NCBI RefSeq assembly: GCF_006345825.1
Contig: NZ_VCIX01000091.1
Location: forward strand, 186,001 to 250,000
Direction of reading: 5' to 3'
Source: Paenibacillus paridis
GTDB lineage: Bacteria; Bacillota; Bacilli; Paenibacillales; Paenibacillaceae
DNA length: 64,000 nucleotides
Made by a program: the position numbers and the translations under genes. Below, one piece after another: positions 59,310-64,000 of the stretch; within the stretch, counting starts at the first letter, position 1, and every line of letters starts with the position of its first letter. Below the pieces are notes generated by a model. The model was not told the origin of the DNA. It worked only from the letters and a program-made list of their open reading frames with translations, and made no database searches.

Positions 59310-60197
59310 ATGTCCAAAAAAATGAAATGGTCCGAGTGGATGCAGCAAACGGTATTTGTCGGCCCGGGTCTTATAGCCTTTATACTGATTGTGTTAACGC
59401 CGTTCGTGATGGGCTTTTATTACACGTTTACGGAGTGGAATGGGCTTGATTTGGGCAATGCCAAATGGGTAGGAATGAAAAATATTATAAAGATTTTTAC
59501 GGACGACGAGCGGTTTTGGAAAGCCTTTTGGTTCACAACAAAGTTTACGGCTGCTGCTGTCATCGTAACGAACGTAACGGCGTTTCTGCTGTCGCTGCTG
59601 CTGACGCGCAACTTAAAGAGCCGCAACATTTTACGGACGGTGTTTTTCCTGCCTAACGTGATCGGCGGCTTGCTGCTCGGCTACATCTGGTATTTTATTT
59701 TTGTGAGAGGCTTCCGGGCGATTGGAGAGGCTACGGGAATCGGATTTTTTAATCTGCAATGGCTGGGTACTCCGGATACAGCATTTTGGGGTATCGTGAT
59801 TGTGTTCGTCTGGCAGACGGCCGGTTATATGATGATTATTTACATAGCCGCAATGATCAGCGTGCCCAAGGATTTGATCGAGGCTGCCAAAATTGACGGT
59901 GCAGGGTCCTGGCAAATGCTTCGCTCCGTTACCGTACCGCTGATCATGCCAGCGATTACGATTTGTTTGTTCCTCACCACGTCCAACTCGTTCCGCATGT
60001 TCGACTTGAACCTATCCTTGACGGCTGGTGGGCCGGGCAATGCGACTGAATCGATTGCGCTGAACGTGTACCGCGAAGGGTTGGTCAACAACCGATACGG
60101 CCTTGGCACGGCGAAAGCAATGATCTTCTTTATCGGCGTTGCCCTCATTACGGTGACGCAGGTATGGATTACCAAGAAGAAGGAGGTGGAGGCGTAA
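59310..60197 (+). CDS. Sugar ABC permease, MalF/LacF type
   Basis: A 295-residue permease with six helices. FVGPGLIAFILIVLTPFVMG at the N-terminus and the EAA loop EAAKIDGAGSWQMLRSVTVP are typical of the carbohydrate uptake transporter 1 family. It is the first gene after the divergent yesM region. Its stop shares one base with the next ATG (TAATG). Confidence 0.95.
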   Translation: MSKKMKWSEWMQQTVFVGPGLIAFILIVLTPFVMGFYYTFTEWNGLDLGNAKWVGMKNIIKIFTDDERFWKAFWFTTKFTAAAVIVTNVTAFLLSLLLTRNLKSRNILRTVFFLPNVIGGLLLGYIWYFIFVRGFRAIGEATGIGFFNLQWLGTPDTAFWGIVIVFVWQTAGYMMIIYIAAMISVPKDLIEAAKIDGAGSWQMLRSVTVPLIMPAITICLFLTTSNSFRMFDLNLSLTAGGPGNATESIALNVYREGLVNNRYGLGTAKAMIFFIGVALITVTQVWITKKKEVEA

Positions 60198-61030
60198 TGG
60201 ATAACAAACAGCGTTACACGCCGCTTGTCCTGCTGCTGGAGATCGTCGGAATCGCAGTCGCGCTCGTATTTCTGGCTCCGTTTTACTTCTTGATTGTCAA
60301 CTCGTTCAAGGAGCTCAAATATATTCTGCTCAATGCGGCTTCCCTGCCGGAGAAGCTGGGCTTCGATAATTTTAAGCGTGCGTGGGTGGCGATTGATTTT
60401 CCAACCGTGTTTCTCAACTCGTTCATGATTACCTCCATTAGTGTACTGATGCTGGTCGTGGTCAGCTCCATGATGGCTTACCGGCTGGTTCGCCGCCCGA
60501 CCGTCTTCAACAATTTGCTGCTTACGGTGCTTATTGCTGCTATGATTATTCCGTTCCAATCGGTCATGCTGCCGCTGATGCGCATAACGTCCCTGTTCGA
60601 ACTGCGCGGGCATCTGTATGGCATCGTCATTTGTTATATGGGGTTTGGCATTTCGTTATCGATGTTTCTGTACCATGGCTTTATTAAATCGGTGCCTCTG
60701 GAAGTGGAGGAGGCTGCGGTGGTGGATGGCTGTTCGCCTTACGGAGTATTCTGGCGCATCGTATTTCCGCTCTTGAAGCCAATTACGGTAACGGTTATTA
60801 TTTTGAACGTGCTGTGGATCTGGAACGATTATTTGCTGCCGGTGCTGGTGGTGAATGATAAGCTAACGACCATTCCGCTGGCGGTTCAGAAATTTTTCGG
60901 CCAGTACTTGCGCAAATGGGATCTAGCGATGGCAGCGCTCACCTTAAGTACGATTCCAATTATTTTGTTTTTCCTGTTTTTGCAAAAACACATTATTGAA
61001 GGCATTACGGCCGGTTCGGTAAAAGGATAA
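60197..61030 (+). CDS. Sugar ABC permease, MalG/LacG type
   Basis: A 277-residue permease with six helices, NSFKELKYIL near the N-terminus and EAA loop EEAAVVDGCSPYGVFWRIVFP. AAGGAGGTGG before ATG 60197 fixes the start; the frame extends to 60164 inside the upstream gene. It pairs with the MalF-type permease. No ATPase is encoded here. Confidence 0.95.
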   Translation: MDNKQRYTPLVLLLEIVGIAVALVFLAPFYFLIVNSFKELKYILLNAASLPEKLGFDNFKRAWVAIDFPTVFLNSFMITSISVLMLVVVSSMMAYRLVRRPTVFNNLLLTVLIAAMIIPFQSVMLPLMRITSLFELRGHLYGIVICYMGFGISLSMFLYHGFIKSVPLEVEEAAVVDGCSPYGVFWRIVFPLLKPITVTVIILNVLWIWNDYLLPVLVVNDKLTTIPLAVQKFFGQYLRKWDLAMAALTLSTIPIILFFLFLQKHIIEGITAGSVKG

Positions 61031-61192
61031 ACATTTTGCTTGAAATATAGGAAAGGATATGATTTCGTCATCCTTTCTCTATATTTCTCGGAATGAAACA
61101 TGCCGCGCCGGTAAAGGACGGCGACAGCCGCTTCACCTTGAATAAATGGAAGTTATCAACATTTTACACCTAGAAGTACAATATATTCGGTG

Positions 61193-61240
61193 TTGTGCCA
61201 CAAGGTTGCACAATTATAATGACGTTGTAAGCGCTACAAA
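61193..61240 (+). promoter_or_regulatory. Promoter with cre-like site upstream of the binding-protein gene
   Basis: TTGTGC (61193-61198), 16-bp spacer, TATAAT (61215-61220). TTGTAAGCGCTACAAA at 61225-61240 covers the start region and resembles a CcpA or LacI-family operator. Confidence 0.6.
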
Positions 61241-61276
61241 ACATTAGGATAGATAAAATTTTCGGGAGGTCATAAG

Positions 61277-62590
61277 ATGAAAAAAATTTCCTTACTGATG
61301 CTGGCTGCTATTATGCTCATCGTTCTGGCAAGCGGTTGCGGAAGCAGCAATAACGGCGGAAAGGCTACCAATGCACCGAAGAATACAAATGATACGGGTA
61401 AAACGGAAGCTACCGAAGCTCCTAAGAAGGACGTAACGATCAAGGTGTTTCAGTTTAAAGTAGAGATTGCCGATGCGCTGACCAAGATGGCTGCGGAGTA
61501 TGAGAAAGAAACAGGAGTAAAGGTAGACATTGAGACGCATGGCGGCGGCGAGGATTACAGCGCGCTTCTGAAAGCAGAGCTGGCTGCGGGCGAAGAGCCG
61601 GAAATTTTCAACTCCAGCGGCTGGGCGGGCTTTGATCCTTACGTAGACCGTGCGGCCGATCTGACAGGCGAGGCATGGGCCAAGGATTTGGTAGAAGCAT
61701 CGAAAGCGCAAATTACCCGTGACGGCAAGCTGCTCGGCATGCCGATGAACCTTGAGGCTTACGGCTTCACATACAACAAGGATTTGTTCGCTAAGGCCGG
61801 CATTTCAGAGCTTCCGCAAACGCTGGATGAGCTGGAGGCAGCAGCCAAAAAGCTGAAAGACGCAGGCATTATCCCATTCGCGCTGACTTCCGAGTGGTGG
61901 TCGATGGGTATCCATACGCTAAATATCGCATTTGCGAACCAAGCAGACCCGGCAGCATTTATCGAGGATGTGAAAGCAGGCACCGTGAAGCTGAAGGACG
62001 ATCCGATCATGAAGCAGTGGATTCGCCTGGTGGACATTATGTTCGCCAACGGGCAAGACAACGCGCTGACCACGGATTACAATACGCAAGTAGCTGAATT
62101 CGCAGCAGGCAAATATGCGATGATTCAGCATGGCAACTGGATTCAAGGCATGATCGACGAAATCGACCCGGCGCTCAATCTGGGAATGATGGCGGTGCCG
62201 CTTCTCGACAAGCCAAACGTATTCACTGGCGTACCGAACAACTGGATCGTAAACAGCAAATCTGATCAAGTGGAGGAAGCAAAAGCGTTCCTGAACTGGA
62301 TGGTTACCTCGGAAACAGGCAAAAAATACATTGCGACCGACTTCAAGTTCGTACCGGCGTTGTCCTCGATTGAGCCTAACCCCGAGGCAGTCGGCAAAAT
62401 CGGCGGCGATTTCGCAACGTTTGCGAATGCTAACCCTGCTCAGGTGAAGGGCTGGAACTGGGATCGCTTCCCGGATGGCATCACTCAGCAATGGGGAGCT
62501 GCGATGCAGGAGTACCTCGGCAAACAAATCACCAGCGATCAACTGCTTGAGAAATTTGACAAAGCGGTACAGGATATCGTGAAAAAATAA
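61277..62590 (+). CDS. Sugar-binding lipoprotein (type 1 extracellular solute-binding protein)
   Basis: A 437-residue lipoprotein with signal ending LVLASGCGSS, a Thr/Asn/Lys linker (~28-50) and a MalE-type fold (EYEKETGVKVDIETHGGG, MNLEAYGFTYNKDLFAKAG, AAGKYAMIQHGNWIQG). It has its own promoter although it follows the permease genes by 246 nt, which allows higher expression. It is the likely receptor for the 59310/60197 permeases. Confidence 0.95.
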   Translation: MKKISLLMLAAIMLIVLASGCGSSNNGGKATNAPKNTNDTGKTEATEAPKKDVTIKVFQFKVEIADALTKMAAEYEKETGVKVDIETHGGGEDYSALLKAELAAGEEPEIFNSSGWAGFDPYVDRAADLTGEAWAKDLVEASKAQITRDGKLLGMPMNLEAYGFTYNKDLFAKAGISELPQTLDELEAAAKKLKDAGIIPFALTSEWWSMGIHTLNIAFANQADPAAFIEDVKAGTVKLKDDPIMKQWIRLVDIMFANGQDNALTTDYNTQVAEFAAGKYAMIQHGNWIQGMIDEIDPALNLGMMAVPLLDKPNVFTGVPNNWIVNSKSDQVEEAKAFLNWMVTSETGKKYIATDFKFVPALSSIEPNPEAVGKIGGDFATFANANPAQVKGWNWDRFPDGITQQWGAAMQEYLGKQITSDQLLEKFDKAVQDIVKK

Positions 62591-62597
62591 CAAGACG

Positions 62598-62650
62598 AAG
62601 CGAGGCTATCCCGAAGTAGTTGCAGACTACGGAGAGACAGCCTCGCTTTT
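62598..62650 (+). terminator. Intrinsic terminator
   Basis: AGCGAGGCT/AGCCTCGCT stem with an inner TAGT/ACTA hairpin, then TTTT. Confidence 0.85.
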
Positions 62651-62799
62651 CCTTTGGTTATTGCCTTTATAATAAAGGTTCGAGCGGATAGGCAGATCGC
62701 ATAAGCCAAATTGGCTATTGAAGTATAATCGAAGAAACCCAGCCATAACTATACAGTTGAGAGACAGAAACTCAGCAGCGTAGATAAGGCGGGGATCGT

Positions 62800-63678
62800 A
62801 TGGTGATGACGAGATGGTTAAGCAAAGGCGCGGCAAAGCTGAGGCGTCTGCTATTACAAGGCTGGCAGGCCATTTATCGTTTATTTATACAATCGAATCG
62901 ATACATGGCGACGCATCAAATATTGACGGGCTATGCTCAGCATATCGGAGAGCGGGAGGAGCAGCAGGATGCGTATGGTTTTTCTTCTCTGGTGGATCAA
63001 AGATTGAGCAAGGGTCATGGTCTGCTAGCCGTGCTTGCTGATGGTATGGGCGGTTATGAAATGGGCAAGGAAGCCGGGCAGCTTGCGGTTGAGACGATGC
63101 TGAGCGTTTATGCTCATAAAGCGGAATGGAGCAGCGTGCCAGAGGCGTTGGAGCTGTCCATGCATTTTGCAGGCCAAGCGGTTTATGAGCTGGCGCTTGA
63201 ACATAAGCTGGAGTGGCGTGTGGGTACGACGCTTGTGGCGACTGTGATTCGTGAGGGGCGCCTGCACTGGATATCTGTAGGCGACAGCCGCATATATTTG
63301 TATCGCAGCGGCGTGCTTGCTCCGTTGACGCGGGATCACATCTATGCCAATCGGCTGTATGAGCGGGTACTCGCTGGAAAGCTTACGCTGGAGGAAGCGG
63401 AGTCGCACCCGGACCGATACTTGCTGACCAGCTATTTGGGAATCCCGAGCGTGACTGAAATAGATGCTAGCCAAAGGCCGCTGCAGCTGCACGAAGGCGA
63501 TTGGGTTCTGCTCTGCAGCGACGGCCTCTACGAGGATTTAACGGAAGAGCTGCTGGAGGAAGCGGTTAAACTCTCCCCGCAAAATGCAGCCGATTATATC
63601 CTTCATTATGTTTTAGAGAAGCAGAATCCATACCAGGATAATGCAACGCTATTGATTTTGGCCTATGTCCAAGCATAG
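62800..63678 (+). CDS. PP2C-type serine/threonine protein phosphatase
   Basis: A 292-residue PP2C phosphatase. An N-terminal hydrophobic/basic helix of ~40 residues precedes the catalytic domain (~45-292) with motifs EEQQDAYGF, VLADGMGGYEMG, WISVGDSRIYLYR, LLCSDGLYEDLTEE and DNATLLIL; all metal Asp residues are present. It removes phosphate from Ser/Thr of partner proteins. No kinase gene is seen in the window; the unknown gene at 63778 may be co-transcribed. Confidence 0.9.
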   Translation: MVMTRWLSKGAAKLRRLLLQGWQAIYRLFIQSNRYMATHQILTGYAQHIGEREEQQDAYGFSSLVDQRLSKGHGLLAVLADGMGGYEMGKEAGQLAVETMLSVYAHKAEWSSVPEALELSMHFAGQAVYELALEHKLEWRVGTTLVATVIREGRLHWISVGDSRIYLYRSGVLAPLTRDHIYANRLYERVLAGKLTLEEAESHPDRYLLTSYLGIPSVTEIDASQRPLQLHEGDWVLLCSDGLYEDLTEELLEEAVKLSPQNAADYILHYVLEKQNPYQDNATLLILAYVQA

Positions 63679-63777
63679 CCTGCGGCTTTGTTAAATTTAA
63701 GGCATCTGATAAAAATTTGGTTAGAATGATGGGCCAAGTGGGTATTATAGGGTAGAACAACGGAGGAGGCAATCAAA

Positions 63778-64000
63778 ATGATAAACGAGCATGATCAACA
63801 TAAACAGAAACCAAATAGCTTGGCAACCGAAAAGGATATTGATCCAGCGTTTGGCTTATTTACGGAGGAAGTGCCAGAGGGTGCCGTATCAGAGGCATCG
63901 GAGCTTTTGCTAAAGCAATATCCGAAAGAGAATGGGCATGTGCATGAGCCCCATGTTCCTTATCCATTGGATGCCCGAAACGAAGTGGACACCCCCGAAG
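63778..64000 (+). CDS. Unrecognised protein, N-terminal part
   Basis: An ORF with CGGAGGAGG before ATG 63778, open to the window end (74 codons). It reads MINEHDQHKQKPNSLATEKD and continues as a hydrophilic Glu- and His-rich segment (LLKQYPKENGHVHEPHVPYP). No membrane segment or domain is visible in the part present. It lies 99 nt after the phosphatase gene. Confidence 0.6.
   Translation, partial: MINEHDQHKQKPNSLATEKDIDPAFGLFTEEVPEGAVSEASELLLKQYPKENGHVHEPHVPYPLDARNEVDTPE

Overview
The window looks like chromosome of a Paenibacillus-type Firmicute (inference from gene content). Pointers are strong AGGAGG ribosome sites with many GTG/TTG starts, YesM/YesN-type two-component and Cache-AraC regulators beside carbohydrate ABC transporters, LplB/YtcP-type permeases with a YteR-type GH105 hydrolase, a Btr/FeuA/BesA-like siderophore block, a T-box serS, a YdjO-type protein and futalosine-pathway menaquinone genes. 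No rRNA, tRNA, CRISPR array, transposase or phage gene was seen.

Layout. 1-5.0 kb: a branched-chain-amino-acid-type ABC transporter (partial binding protein, LivH, a LivM-LivG fusion, LivF) followed by a cytosine-deaminase-like amidohydrolase. 5.1-7.5 kb: a FlxA-like coiled coil, an Rrf2 regulator with a DoxX protein, and an AHSA1-type protein with an ArsR regulator behind a promoter carrying a clear operator. 7.6-17.3 kb, minus strand: MqnD and MqnB, a KtrB-type K+ channel with a 7TM-PAS-GGDEF cyclase, a large sensor kinase, a hypothetical gene with hairpin repeats in its leader, a membrane protein and a membrane-anchored one-cupredoxin copper protein. 17.6-25.6 kb: an extremely acidic miniprotein, a 123-bp tandem repeat, a MATE exporter, YceI, a Tet(M)-like GTPase, a one-helix miniprotein, an FMN reductase and a T-box-controlled, divergent seryl-tRNA synthetase. 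26-27.4 kb: DUF1284 and DinB proteins.

27.4-36.9 kb is a rhamnogalacturonan-type utilisation locus: a Cache-AraC regulator divergent from two paralogous binding lipoproteins, two permeases and a YteR-like unsaturated rhamnogalacturonyl hydrolase. 37-39.2 kb encodes an amino-acid ABC ATPase and a fused binding-protein/permease. 39.4-40.6 kb holds a YidC-type insertase preceded by a short membrane ORF and by a hairpin covering the yidC ribosome site, an arrangement like the MifM nascent-chain sensor of Bacillus subtilis. 42.5-46 kb is a Fur-box-marked siderophore block. 46.2-51.8 kb pairs lrp-chrA-chrA with a divergent gamma-glutamyltransferase/amidase/FAH operon. 51.9-55.5 kb holds pirin, small hypothetical genes and YdjO. 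55.6-62.6 kb is a YesN/YesM two-component system divergent from a sugar ABC transporter. The window ends with a PP2C phosphatase and a truncated ORF.

The most notable observations are the MifM-like leader of yidC, a dyad-symmetric repeat element found twice in opposite orientation (about 26.1 and 42.6 kb), the divergent T-box SerRS, the Tet(M)-like protein with a replaced domain IV tip, and several short genes with good ribosome sites.
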